From JAGXRK01 sp963804005 (GTDB taxonomy: Bacteria > Bacteroidota > Ignavibacteria > Ignavibacteriales > Ignavibacteriaceae): 64,000 nucleotides of DNA. The DNA is taken from the NCBI GenBank assembly GCA_963804005.1, contig CAWDOP010000002.1:496001-560000 (forward strand), given 5' to 3'. The stretch's first letter is position 1. Each line of letters begins with the position of its first letter. Of this stretch, positions 1 to 8,077 are shown piece by piece. A program made the translations under genes and the position numbers. The notes beneath the pieces were generated by a model that was given only the letters and a program-made list of their open reading frames with translations, was not told the DNA's origin and ran no database searches.

Positions 1-772
1 CCATCCCCAAAACAAAAAGTAATCCCATTAAAAACAAACGGCTTGTTTTACCTTCACTTTGTCCGCCAAAGTAACCAATTGTAATAGGAATGAGAGGATA
101 AACACAGGGTGTAAGATTAAGTGCTAGTCCGCCTAAAAATACCAATACTAATCCGATTAAAATCCCATTACTCTCAAGTGCAGAAGAAATTGGGTCATCT
201 TTTTTTTTGGATGTAGATATTTTCGATTCTATTGAAAGATCAAGTTCGTCGAAAATCTCCTCGTTAATCTGATTAACAACATCTTTCCTGTCAGCAACTA
301 TTACTTCAATAGTATCTGAAATGGAGGTTGGAGCCAAACAACTCATGTCATTACAAGCCTGATAATCAAAATTTACAATGAGAGAATAAATGCCCGGTTC
401 TACATTTTCATTTACATTTACTATTGCACCTATAATTATTTCGTCTTCCCAAACGGACAAAGGACTATCAGAAAAAGCAAATTTAAAATCGTGAGCTTTC
501 GGATAAACTACTTTATTCAAATTGAAGTTTTGATTTTCATTAACGGTTAATTTAGAAGGAATTAAATAATCCTCATTTGGTTTATTTGAATTGATGTGCC
601 ATTCTTTATTAATCTTAACTTTAAGGGCAGTTTTAAATTCACTGCCTGTATAAACTTTATCCAATGAAAGATATGTTTTTATATTCAGCAAATCGGGATT
701 AAAACCGAATTGAGCAAATGAATGAGAAGTAACTACTAAAATTAAACCTATCAGAATTTTTAAATATTTCAT
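1..772 (-). CDS. dsbD: Thiol:disulfide interchange protein DsbD, N-terminal part (runs off the left edge)
   Basis: The frame opens at ATG 770-772 and stays open for 257 codons to the window edge, so the C-terminal half is missing. Residues 1-21 form a signal peptide ending SFAQ. The periplasmic N-terminal domain follows, with the cysteine pair of QACNDMSC, which matches the redox pair of DsbD alpha domains. A hydrophobic segment near residue 205 leads into NLTPCVYPLIPITIGYFGG, the conserved first membrane segment of the DsbD/CcdA transporter domain. The family carries electrons from cytoplasmic thioredoxin across the inner membrane to periplasmic substrates. The expected C-terminal thioredoxin domain lies outside the window. 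The assignment rests on the fused alpha domain plus the TPC motif; a shorter CcdA alone is excluded by the N-terminal domain. Confidence 0.88.
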   Translation of the reverse strand, partial: MKYLKILIGLILVVTSHSFAQFGFNPDLLNIKTYLSLDKVYTGSEFKTALKVKINKEWHINSNKPNEDYLIPSKLTVNENQNFNLNKVVYPKAHDFKFAFSDSPLSVWEDEIIIGAIVNVNENVEPGIYSLIVNFDYQACNDMSCLAPTSISDTIEVIVADRKDVVNQINEEIFDELDLSIESKISTSKKKDDPISSALESNGILIGLVLVFLGGLALNLTPCVYPLIPITIGYFGGQSEGKTSRLFLMGLLFVLGM

Positions 773-908
773 ATATAATCTTGTTGCATTTTATTGACTA
801 ATTGTTAAAACATTTCTGGAATTAAATAACTGATTTGAAGTACTAAAGACATAAGTTTCCGAACTTCCAACTTCTAACTTCCGTTCTCCAATCCGTATTC
901 ACTATTTA

Positions 909-2543
909 TCATTTTCTCCAACCCTGTACAATCGGAAATCTTCTGCCATAACCAAATGCTTTTGAAGATACGCGTAAAGCCGGGGCAGCTTGTTTTCTCT
1001 TAAATTCACTAAGGTCAACCATTCGAAGCACTTTTTTTACTATTTCCTCATCACCAATGATAGATGATATTTCTTCAAATTCTTTATTTTCTTCCAGGTA
1101 CATTCTTAAAATTTTATCAAGCAACTCATAAGGCGGAAGAATATCCTGATCAGTTTGATTTGGTTTTAATTCTGCAGACGGTGGTTTGTTTATTATTTCT
1201 TGCGGAATTATTTCTTTCTCTTTGTTTATATAATTAGTAATGCGATAAATATCAGTTTTATAAACATCAGCAATAACAGCCAACCCGCCGCACATATCGC
1301 CGTACAAAGTACAGTAACCGGTTGCTACTTCTGATTTATTTCCTGTAGTTAAAAGTAAATAATTATTATTGTTTGAAAAAGCCATTAAATAAAGTCCGCG
1401 AATTCTTGCCTGAAGATTTTCTTCAGTAACACTTTTTATATTTCCAGTGATTGAAGTTAATTGCTCCATTGTTTCATCAACTACAGGCTGAATAGAAACA
1501 CTAGAGGATAAGATTCCTAAATTGGTAATAAGTTTCTCTGAATCGGTAATGCTTCCTTCACTGGAATATTTGGAAGGCATCAGAATTACATGAACATTTT
1601 CTGCACCAAGCGCTTCAACTGCAATATATGTTACTATGGCAGAATCTAATCCCCCACTCAACCCAATCAGCAACTTTGTAAATCCTAATTTGTTGCAGTA
1701 ATCTTTTACTCCATAAATAAGAGCAGATAAAACTTCCTCTTCAAAACTTTTTTCACAATGTTTTATTTCATTGTTTGATTCGTTCATATCAAAAAATAAA
1801 AAATCTTCTTCATAAGTTTTACCGAGTTTTACTAGTCTGCCATTGCTATCAAAACACATACTTGCACCGTCAAATATCAAATCTGTTTGTGCCCCAACAC
1901 AGCATACATAAGCTAAAGGTATTTTGTCTTGTTTAGTAAGAACTGAAAGCATTTCCCGCCTATTTTCCCTTTTGCTAAAAGCGTAAGGGCTTGCAGAAAT
2001 ATTAAGCAGAATTGTTGCACCTTTATCAAGAAGTTCCTGAATCGGATCGCGCGTATATCTTCTTCTATACCAGTAATCAGCATCATTCCAGATATCTTCA
2101 CAAATTGATATTCCTAATTTTTCATCTTTAAACTCAAATACATTTACTTCTTTGGATGGATCGAAATATCTCATCTCGTCAAATACATCGTAATTAGGAA
2201 TTAGAGTTTTATGCTGGACGAATTGTATCTTACCATCAAAACAGAGAATTGCAGAATTATGAATATCGGTTCCAATTAAATCATCATCTTCTGTTATGGC
2301 ACCGAAAAGCATAGCAGTTTCTTTAGTAATAGAAGCAAGTTCATTTGCAGCTTTTGTTACAGCATTACGAAATTCTTTTTTCTCAACTAAATCCTGCGGC
2401 GGGTAACCAACAAGCGAGAGTTCAGGAAATATTACTATATCAGCTCCGGATTTAACACCCTTTTTGTAACCTTCAATAATTTTTGATTGATTGTACTTAA
2501 GGTTACCAATAATTGGATTTATCTGGCAAAGTGCAATTTTCAT
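909..2543 (-). CDS. nadE: Glutamine-dependent NAD+ synthetase
   Basis: The 544-residue product has the two-domain layout of glutamine-dependent NadE. The N-terminal nitrilase-fold glutaminase has the triad E41 (FPEL), K112 (HKTLIP) and C148 (SICED). The C-terminal NAD synthase domain starts near residue 265 and has the PP-loop SGGLDS at 296-301. The C-terminus (RVSSKAFGYGRRFPIVQGWR) is typical of the family. It converts nicotinic acid adenine dinucleotide to NAD+ with ATP and glutamine in the cytoplasm, the last step of NAD synthesis. Length fits the family. It is a single gene; the next gene upstream (PspC) is divergent. Confidence 0.96.
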   Translation of the reverse strand: MKIALCQINPIIGNLKYNQSKIIEGYKKGVKSGADIVIFPELSLVGYPPQDLVEKKEFRNAVTKAANELASITKETAMLFGAITEDDDLIGTDIHNSAILCFDGKIQFVQHKTLIPNYDVFDEMRYFDPSKEVNVFEFKDEKLGISICEDIWNDADYWYRRRYTRDPIQELLDKGATILLNISASPYAFSKRENRREMLSVLTKQDKIPLAYVCCVGAQTDLIFDGASMCFDSNGRLVKLGKTYEEDFLFFDMNESNNEIKHCEKSFEEEVLSALIYGVKDYCNKLGFTKLLIGLSGGLDSAIVTYIAVEALGAENVHVILMPSKYSSEGSITDSEKLITNLGILSSSVSIQPVVDETMEQLTSITGNIKSVTEENLQARIRGLYLMAFSNNNNYLLLTTGNKSEVATGYCTLYGDMCGGLAVIADVYKTDIYRITNYINKEKEIIPQEIINKPPSAELKPNQTDQDILPPYELLDKILRMYLEENKEFEEISSIIGDEEIVKKVLRMVDLSEFKRKQAAPALRVSSKAFGYGRRFPIVQGWRK

Positions 2544-2628
2544 AATTAAATTTCTAATAAAAGAATAATTAAAATGTTGAAACTAAAATAAGATATCTTT
2601 TAATTTTTCCAATAAAAAAGAAGATTTT

Positions 2629-2712
2629 TTACCATTCACCGGTAACATTCGCCCGATAATCAATCGATTCTCCCTTTTTTAACATTGGAATGCCGTTAAT
2701 ACTATAATCCAT
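2629..2712 (-). other. Possible 27-codon small ORF upstream of nadE
   Basis: ATG at 2710-2712 opens a 27-codon frame (starts MDYSINGIPM, ends VTGEW) with a stop at 2629-2631, in the intergenic space between nadE and the PspC gene and on the nadE strand. The composition looks protein-like, but I see no good ribosome binding site and recognise no family. It may be a small protein or a remnant. Confidence 0.2.
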
Positions 2713-2775
2713 GCTTTACGTTAAAAAGGTGTTTATTTTTCCAGCGGAAATTATAGAAAGTAAAGGAGTTCTAAG

Positions 2776-3255
2776 ATGTATAAGAAATTATATCGTTCAA
2801 ACAGAGATAAAATGATCGGTGGAGTTGCCGGTGGAATTGCAGAATATTTTGAAATCGATCCAACTATTGTAAGAATACTCTTTGTGCTTGCAGTATTTTT
2901 TGGCGGCGGCGGATTGATAGCATACATAATTCTATGGATTATTGTTCCAGAAAAACCTTATATTTTTATGGGTATGGAACAAAATCAAGCCGATTCACAG
3001 AGTAACTTTACAAACACTACACAAAATTCTGAACCAACTGAAGAAAAAACTTCTGAGAATCAAAATACTTTTAATTATGCAGCATTTCAGCAGAAGCAAA
3101 AATCAAATACCAGTTTCGTTGCCGGAATGGTTTTAATTGTTATAGGTGGTTTGTTCTTTTTAGATAATTTTATTCCGCGTTTTGACTTTGGTGATTTTTG
3201 GCCTATTGTTCTAATTGCTGTCGGTTTAGGATTACTTCTTAACGCAAGAAAGTGA
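2776..3255 (+). CDS. PspC domain membrane protein
   Basis: The 159-residue protein starts with a PspC domain (residues 1-60: KLYRSNRDKMIGGVAGGIA, then a membrane segment at about 33-57 ending WIIVPEK). A Q/N/T-rich linker follows (about 62-108), then two closely spaced hydrophobic segments (about 113-132 and 139-157) resembling the LiaI/LiaF-type membrane domain. An AAAGGAG ribosome binding site stands 8 nt before the ATG. PspC proteins act in envelope-stress responses; what this one senses or binds cannot be read from the sequence. It is followed after 8 bp by a LiaF-like gene, so the two are very probably cotranscribed and work together at the inner membrane. Confidence 0.88.
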   Translation: MYKKLYRSNRDKMIGGVAGGIAEYFEIDPTIVRILFVLAVFFGGGGLIAYIILWIIVPEKPYIFMGMEQNQADSQSNFTNTTQNSEPTEEKTSENQNTFNYAAFQQKQKSNTSFVAGMVLIVIGGLFFLDNFIPRFDFGDFWPIVLIAVGLGLLLNARK

Positions 3256-3263
3256 GTTAAAAA

Positions 3264-4181
3264 ATGAAAGCATCACATATTTTTTGGGGGATATTATTTG
3301 TAACCTTAGGCGGTCTCGCTCTTTTTGCAAATCTATTCGATTTCAATTTTGAATGGTCAACTGCCTGGAAATTTTGGCCGCTTGTTTTAGTTCTGATTGG
3401 TCTGGCAATTATTGTAAAAAACAAAACAGGAAAACTTATAATTTCAGGTTTTGCGGGATTAGTTCTTGCACTTTCAATTTTTGCATCCATAAGCTCAAGC
3501 TTGAACTTTTTTAAATGTGGATTAAATTTTTCATTTGATGATGATCCAATAACTTCAGAAACTTCTCGATATACAGAAGAATATAGCGACTCAATAAACA
3601 CAGCTTTTTTTTACATAGAAGCTGGAGCAGGAAATTTCAAAATACTTAGTACAACTGATAAATTACTTGACATAAAAACAGAAAGTCATGGCGTTGATTA
3701 TACTTTAATAAGAAATGATTACGATAGTACAAGCAATCTCATTTTTAAAATGAAATCAAACAAATTCCGTTTTGGCAAAAAAGGAAGTTTTAATAAAGTT
3801 GAGATTGCCTTAAATCCAAATCCGATATGGGATATAAATTTTGATATTGGTGCCGCCTCAATTAAAGTAGATTTATCTCCGTTTAAAGTTAAAGACATTG
3901 ATATAAATATGGGTGCTGCATCCCTAAATCTTAAACTTGGTGAACCTGTTGATGAGACCAACTTGACTATTGATGCAGGAGTTTCGGATATTAACATTTT
4001 TATTCCAGAAAATGTTGGCTGTGAAATTATTTCTGATGTAGCACTATCATCTACCAATTATGAAGGATTTACAAAAATAAAATCTTCACTTTACAGAACA
4101 CCTGATTTTGATACTACAGAAAAAAAGATTTATATAAATGTTGAATCCGGTGTTTCATCAATTGATGTAAGGAAGTATTAG
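3264..4181 (+). CDS. LiaF-like membrane protein with a C-terminal beta-repeat domain
   Basis: The 305-residue product has three hydrophobic segments (about residues 5-25, 34-51 and 55-75) in the LiaI/LiaF transmembrane arrangement. A soluble domain of about 195 residues follows, made of repeated short beta units rich in INMGAAS/IDAGVSDI-type motifs. This matches the LiaF C-terminal/toast-rack type found in cell-wall-stress response proteins. No enzyme motif is present. It sits 8 bp after the PspC gene and ends just before a strong terminator, so the pair forms a closed two-gene operon. Involvement in envelope-stress sensing is inferred from the family; no ligand can be named. Confidence 0.78.
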   Translation: MKASHIFWGILFVTLGGLALFANLFDFNFEWSTAWKFWPLVLVLIGLAIIVKNKTGKLIISGFAGLVLALSIFASISSSLNFFKCGLNFSFDDDPITSETSRYTEEYSDSINTAFFYIEAGAGNFKILSTTDKLLDIKTESHGVDYTLIRNDYDSTSNLIFKMKSNKFRFGKKGSFNKVEIALNPNPIWDINFDIGAASIKVDLSPFKVKDIDINMGAASLNLKLGEPVDETNLTIDAGVSDINIFIPENVGCEIISDVALSSTNYEGFTKIKSSLYRTPDFDTTEKKIYINVESGVSSIDVRKY

Positions 4182-4187
4182 ATTAGT

Positions 4188-4212
4188 GGCGGTCATCAGA
4201 CCGCCTTTTATT
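4188..4212 (+). terminator. Rho-independent terminator of the PspC/LiaF-like operon
   Basis: GGCGGTC (4188-4194), loop ATCA, GACCGCC (4199-4205), then TTTTATTC. It is a perfect 7-bp GC-rich stem with a T-rich tail, 7 bp after the stop codon. Confidence 0.85.
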
Positions 4213-4267
4213 CTTTTTCCTTTTTCCTTTTGTCTTGATTACAGGTTTCCACAAATGTTTATCTAAT

Positions 4268-4590
4268 CTAACACATCCGTTTTATAAATTTATCAAACTC
4301 AACTCCTTCGCTTTGTAAGAGTTCCTCCATCAAGTGTGGATCGCCAAAATGTATTTTACCGGTTACGCACCAAATCTGTTAACAACTCTGTGTGCGGGAA
4401 TATCGGGTCCGCATCCATTCAATGCCCAGCCAACAGTTTTAGCAGAAGAACGAATTCCACACCCTTCAGCAATGTCACCATAGGTGGAGACTTTTCCATA
4501 AGGAATTAATTTTGTTACTTCATATACTTTATTAAAGAAGTCATTTTTGTCTGAACTAGCAGAATACTTTTTCTTAAACACTTTTTTCAT
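4268..4590 (-). pseudogene. Alkyltransferase-like (ATL/MGMT DNA-binding) protein, frameshifted
   Basis: The frame from 4590 encodes 75 residues of an MGMT-type DNA-binding domain (FFNKVYEVTKLIPYGKVSTYGDIA ... GWALNGCG) and stops at 4363. The rest of the domain (GKIHFGDPHLMEELLQ ... FIKRMC) continues in the next frame to a stop at 4268-4270. Restoring one T at GCGTAACC, giving GCG TTA ACC, rejoins the protein as NRFGALTGK, which fits the family. The active-site motif reads PAHRV instead of PCHRV, so the alkyl-acceptor cysteine is absent. This makes it an ATL protein, which binds alkylated guanine and flags it for nucleotide excision repair, not a repair methyltransferase. It starts 1 bp after the prfB stop. 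Either a real pseudogene or a one-base assembly error. Confidence 0.8.
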
Positions 4591-4591
4591 T

Positions 4592-5693
4592 TCAATTCTG
4601 ACTAAACTTCATTAAGAATGCTTTAATGAATTTATTAAGATTACCATCCATTACGCTTTGCACATCCGAAGTTTCTTCATCAGTTCTATGATCTTTAACC
4701 ATATTATAAGGATGGAAAACATAACTTCTTATCTGACTTCCCCACTCTATTTTCATTTTGCCTTTTTCAATCTCGTCAATAGCAGCTTCCTGCTTTTCCA
4801 CTTCTTTCTGATATAGTTTAGCTTTAAGCAATTTCATTGCTCTGGTTTTATTCTGAATTTGTGATCGCTCACTCTGGCAAGCTGCTACAACTCCGGTTGG
4901 TTCATGAGTGATACGCACAGCAGTTTCAACTTTGTTAACATTCTGTCCTCCTTTACCACCCGCACGATAAGTATCAATTCTTAAATCAACAGGATTTATC
5001 TCAATCTCAATTGAATCGTCAACTTCGGGAATAACAAACACGGAGGCAAAAGATGTATGACGTCTTTTATTAGAATCGAAAGGAGAAATTCTAACCAGAC
5101 GATGAACGCCATTTTCTGCTTTTAAATAACCATAAACAAATTCACCTTCAACTTCAACTGTTGCTGATTTAATTCCCGCTCCGTCACCTTCAAGCAAATC
5201 CACAATAGTCATCGTACATCTATTTTGTTCACCCCAACGAAGATACATACGCAGCAACATATCGGCCCAATCTTGCGCTTCTGTTCCACCGGCACCGGAG
5301 TGAATTGTTAGAATACAATTTTTATCATCGTCTCTGCCGCTGAGCATGTTTTTAAATTCAACTTCTTCAATCTCTTTCTCTAATGATTGAAGCTCAGAAG
5401 CAATGTCATCATAAAAAGATTCATCATCTTCCATTACAGCAAGTTGAATTGTTTCATCGACACTGATGGCTTTTTTATCAATATTCTGCCAAAGGTCAAT
5501 CCAGACTTTTAACGATTTGATTTCCTGAAGAATTTTTTGTGCGGCTTTCTGATCATTCCAGAAACTTGGTGATTTAGTTTGGTTAGTCAGCTCATCTACT
5601 TTTTGATTTTTTTTATCGACGTCAAAGATAACTCCGTAAATTATCGATTCTCGTTCTATAGCTTTTTAATATTTTTACTTCTTCTTCGTACAT
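4592..5693 (-). CDS. prfB: Peptide chain release factor 2, expressed by programmed +1 frameshift
   Basis: The gene starts at ATG 5691-5693, with AAGGA 7 nt upstream, and encodes 23 codons ending SYL. It then meets an in-frame TGA at 5622-5624 in the context CTT TGA C. A +1 shift on CTT continues as DVDKKNQKVDEL and gives a 366-residue RF2; the 1102-nt span equals 367 codons plus one base. Domain 3 has the GGQ peptidyl-hydrolysis motif (AGGKGGQNVNKVETAV), and SPF (RISPFDSNKRR) is the RF2 stop-codon recognition tripeptide. RF2 releases peptides at UGA and UAA, and the internal UGA makes its synthesis self-limiting. An ATG-only call at 5434 would lose the first 86 residues. Confidence 0.95.
5621..5635 (-). 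promoter_or_regulatory. RF2 programmed +1 frameshift site
   Basis: On the minus strand the site reads GGAG TTAT CTT TGA C. The Shine-Dalgarno-like GGAG (5632-5635) lies just before the slippery CTT (5625-5627) and the TGA (5622-5624), followed by C. This is the classical autoregulatory arrangement: when RF2 is scarce the ribosome pauses at UGA and slips +1. Codon 24 is the shift point, close to the position in other bacteria. Confidence 0.93.
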
Positions 5694-5713
5694 GATTTAA
5701 TCCTTATTTTTTA

Positions 5714-5768
5714 AAAAGTCAAAATTCAAATGTCAAATAATTATTAATACTTTTAAATTTTGACTTTT
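5714..5768. repeat. Inverted repeat between the AtuA-like pair and prfB
   Basis: AAAAGTCAAAATT (5714-5726) is mirrored exactly by AATTTTGACTTTT (5756-5768), with a 29-nt AT-rich spacer. It lies between the end of the small AtuA-like gene and the prfB start. It could fold in the transcript, but it is AT-rich and has no clear T-run, so a terminator role is uncertain. Confidence 0.4.
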
Positions 5769-5772
5769 GATT

Positions 5773-6087
5773 TTAAATTTCTAATTCCATTCTTAACAGA
5801 GCTGCTGCAAGCGTTTTACCCTGCGCATCGTGTTTAAGTGATACAGTTCCGCCGCCGCCGAGAGTGTTGTGCAATAAAAAATTTAAGGCTCGGATGTTGG
5901 GCAGTTCAAATCTTTCAACTTTTCCAAAACAAATTCCTTCAAAATGTTTTTTAACTCTCTCTGCTGTCAGATGTTTATTAATTATTTTAAAACCTTTATC
6001 ATCATAAGCTATTATTCCAATGTTAGCAGCATCACCTTTATCGCCGCTCCTGCCGTGGGCAATATCAATAAGTTTAATTTTCATCAC
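5773..6087 (-). CDS. AtuA C-terminal-like ferredoxin-fold protein
   Basis: The 104-residue product (IDIAHGRSGDKGDAANIGIIAYDD ... LGGGGTVSLKHDAQGKTLAAALLRME) matches the small domain that in longer AtuA proteins is fused after the DUF1446 core; here it is a separate gene. Its ATG overlaps the stop of the DUF1446 gene by 4 bp, indicating translational coupling and a joint function. The family name comes from acyclic terpene utilisation in Pseudomonas, but no reaction has been firmly assigned. The conserved HGRSGDKGD stretch and GGGG loop suggest a ligand site; that is inference. Confidence 0.82.
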   Translation of the reverse strand: MMKIKLIDIAHGRSGDKGDAANIGIIAYDDKGFKIINKHLTAERVKKHFEGICFGKVERFELPNIRALNFLLHNTLGGGGTVSLKHDAQGKTLAAALLRMELEI

Positions 6088-7454
6088 TTCAACTCCAAAA
6101 TTTTAACTTTAGGCTGAACCATTTTTTTTGAAATGAGGGCAGGCCAAAACGCAATAACATCACTTGGCTTCGGTCTTCCACCCGCAAATCCGGTTACACT
6201 TGGCGGTCCAGACAAAATAAGAGGTGCAATTTCCAGTCCAAACCTCGTTATAGTTTCTCTATCTTTTGCTCTTACCGCAAATCTTAGCATGATTTCATTA
6301 ATCATATCTTCTTCAATTTCTTTTGCAAGAGTTTCGTGAGTTGAGTTATATCCAACATATCCGCTTCTAATTTCATCAAACTTCAAACCGAGGTTATCAA
6401 GTCTTTTTCTTAAAATTTTATCTGCACATTTTGCTTTTGTTAGAGCTTTAGGCCAGGAATAAGTTAATGATCCTACCGCGCTGTAACCATTATGATAGGA
6501 ACAGGAAACTTTATAAAACTCTGTTTCGGGTTTACCTTTAATATTAAATACTTTTACTCTATCATTTCCTAAATCTTCAAGTTTGATGCTTGTAAAATCT
6601 GCCACACAATCAGGAGTAATATATTCTTTAGGATCACCGATTTCATAAAGCAACTGCTCTGCTACGGTTTCAAACGAAACTCTACCTCCGGTGTTTTTAT
6701 GCTTTGTAATTATAACTTCTCCATTTGGAAATGCTTCGGCAATGGGAAAACCAATTTCAGCAAAATTTTCTATTGATTCCCAATCACCTAAAAAATTTCC
6801 GCCTGTGGATTGTGCACCGCATTCTAATATATGCCCAGCAATAGTTCCTGCAGCCATTAAATCATAATTCTTCAAATCCCATCCAAACTCATAAATCATT
6901 GGAGCAAGAGTTAAACCTGTATCTGTAGTTCTTCCCGTGATTACAATGTCAGCGCCTTTCTCTAATGCTTCAACAATCGGAGCAGCACCAAAATAAACAT
7001 TTGCACTTAAGATTTTATCTTTATATTTAGCAATAGGTTCCCCGGTTTCCATATTTTTCAGTTCACACCCTTTGGCAAGAATCTCATCCAGACAGTCTTT
7101 AATATCATCACCAAGAACAACAGCAATTTTTAAATCTTCTATATCAAGTTTTACCGCTTCCTCCAGAATTGCATCAGCACAAGATACAGGATTAACACCG
7201 CCTCCGTTAGTAATTACTTTAATTCCCTTTTCTTTGCAGATGGGTAAAATTCGTTTCATCAGCTCCGGCAAATCTTTAGCATATCCAAGACTTGGATTTC
7301 TGTTTTTCTGCTTTTGAAGAATGGACATAGTTACTTCAGCTAGATAATCCATTACTAAGTAATCAATATCTCCCTTTGTAACCTGATGATAAGGGGCATC
7401 AATCAAATCTCCCCAAAAGCCCTGCCCGGAAGCAATTCTTATTTTTTCTTTCAA
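6084..7454 (-). CDS. AtuA-like (DUF1446) family protein
   Basis: The 456-residue product starts IRIASGQGFWGDLIDAP and contains the family blocks DYLAEVTMSILQKQK, ITNGGGVNPVSC, VITGRTTDTGLTLAP and AAGTIAGHILECGAQSTGG. This is the DUF1446/AtuA core, usually 400-450 residues. A role in acyl-CoA or isoprenoid acid catabolism is proposed for the family but not proven. It overlaps the partner gene by 4 bp and follows, on the same strand, the HMG-CoA synthase/thiolase/DUF35 operon, with a 233-bp gap that holds a hairpin repeat. That neighbourhood hints at branched or HMG-type acyl-CoA metabolism. Confidence 0.85.
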   Translation of the reverse strand: MKEKIRIASGQGFWGDLIDAPYHQVTKGDIDYLVMDYLAEVTMSILQKQKNRNPSLGYAKDLPELMKRILPICKEKGIKVITNGGGVNPVSCADAILEEAVKLDIEDLKIAVVLGDDIKDCLDEILAKGCELKNMETGEPIAKYKDKILSANVYFGAAPIVEALEKGADIVITGRTTDTGLTLAPMIYEFGWDLKNYDLMAAGTIAGHILECGAQSTGGNFLGDWESIENFAEIGFPIAEAFPNGEVIITKHKNTGGRVSFETVAEQLLYEIGDPKEYITPDCVADFTSIKLEDLGNDRVKVFNIKGKPETEFYKVSCSYHNGYSAVGSLTYSWPKALTKAKCADKILRKRLDNLGLKFDEIRSGYVGYNSTHETLAKEIEEDMINEIMLRFAVRAKDRETITRFGLEIAPLILSGPPSVTGFAGGRPKPSDVIAFWPALISKKMVQPKVKILELK

Positions 7455-7582
7455 TATAACTCCAACTTAAATCAATTTAAAACGAAATGTGAAAACAAAA
7501 TCCTACAGGCAATTTATTAAGAAATGATGTAATGAGAAAGGGAGATTAAGTGAACTTGGACTAGTTATTCAATAAATACTAT

Positions 7583-7671
7583 TGTCATTCCTACGATCCT
7601 GCCTTCGGTAGGCAGGAGTGCGAATCCATTCTTTGTAAAAGTCGTGGATTCCTGTTTTCACAGGAATGACA
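7583..7671. repeat. Inverted-repeat (MITE-like) intergenic element with nested hairpins
   Basis: The 89-bp unit has ends TGTCATTCCT (7583-7592) and AGGAATGACA (7662-7671), an exact 10-bp terminal inverted repeat. Nested hairpins are CCTGCC/GGCAGG (7598-7603 and 7611-7616) and CCTGT/ACAGG (7651-7655 and 7660-7664), plus AATCCA/TGGATT (7623-7628 and 7645-7650). It fills the gap between the DUF35 and AtuA-like genes. The form matches small non-coding palindromic repeats scattered in many genomes; only one full copy is in this window. Confidence 0.75.
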
Positions 7672-7687
7672 AATAAATATGATGAGA

Positions 7688-8077
7688 TTAAATTAACACT
7701 GCTTTATATCCATAGCAGTGAAGTCCAGACTTCCCTTCATCTTGTATTTTTCTAAAAACTAATTTTACTTTTAATCCAATTTTTAATTTGTCGAATTCAA
7801 CATCGGCTAACTGAGTAGTAATCATTACTCCGTCCTTTAACTCGACTATACCAACAGCAAATGGTGATTGTTGTGAAAATTTATCAGAGCCAGTTCTTAC
7901 AACAGTGTAAGTGATTAATTTACCTTCGCTGCTTAGATTAGTTTTTGTAAACTCTTTTGATTTACACTCAGGACAGATTAAACGAGGTGGAAAATATACA
8001 GATCCACATCCATTGCATTTACCTGCCTCCAAACGATATCTTTGTGGAATTTCCCGAAAATATTTTGGGCTTATCAT
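7688..8077 (-). CDS. DUF35 OB-fold zinc-ribbon acyl-CoA-binding protein
   Basis: The 129-residue product has a rubredoxin-like zinc ribbon at residues 20-41 (CNGCGSVYFPPRLICPEC, four cysteines) followed by an OB-fold domain. This is the standard DUF35 arrangement. In archaea a DUF35 protein forms a complex with acetoacetyl-CoA thiolase and HMG-CoA synthase and passes the CoA thioester between their active sites. Here the same three genes are adjacent in the order HMGS, thiolase, DUF35. The DUF35 ATG overlaps the thiolase stop by 4 bp, so the same scaffold role is a reasonable inference. Confidence 0.9.
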   Translation of the reverse strand: MISPKYFREIPQRYRLEAGKCNGCGSVYFPPRLICPECKSKEFTKTNLSSEGKLITYTVVRTGSDKFSQQSPFAVGIVELKDGVMITTQLADVEFDKLKIGLKVKLVFRKIQDEGKSGLHCYGYKAVLI

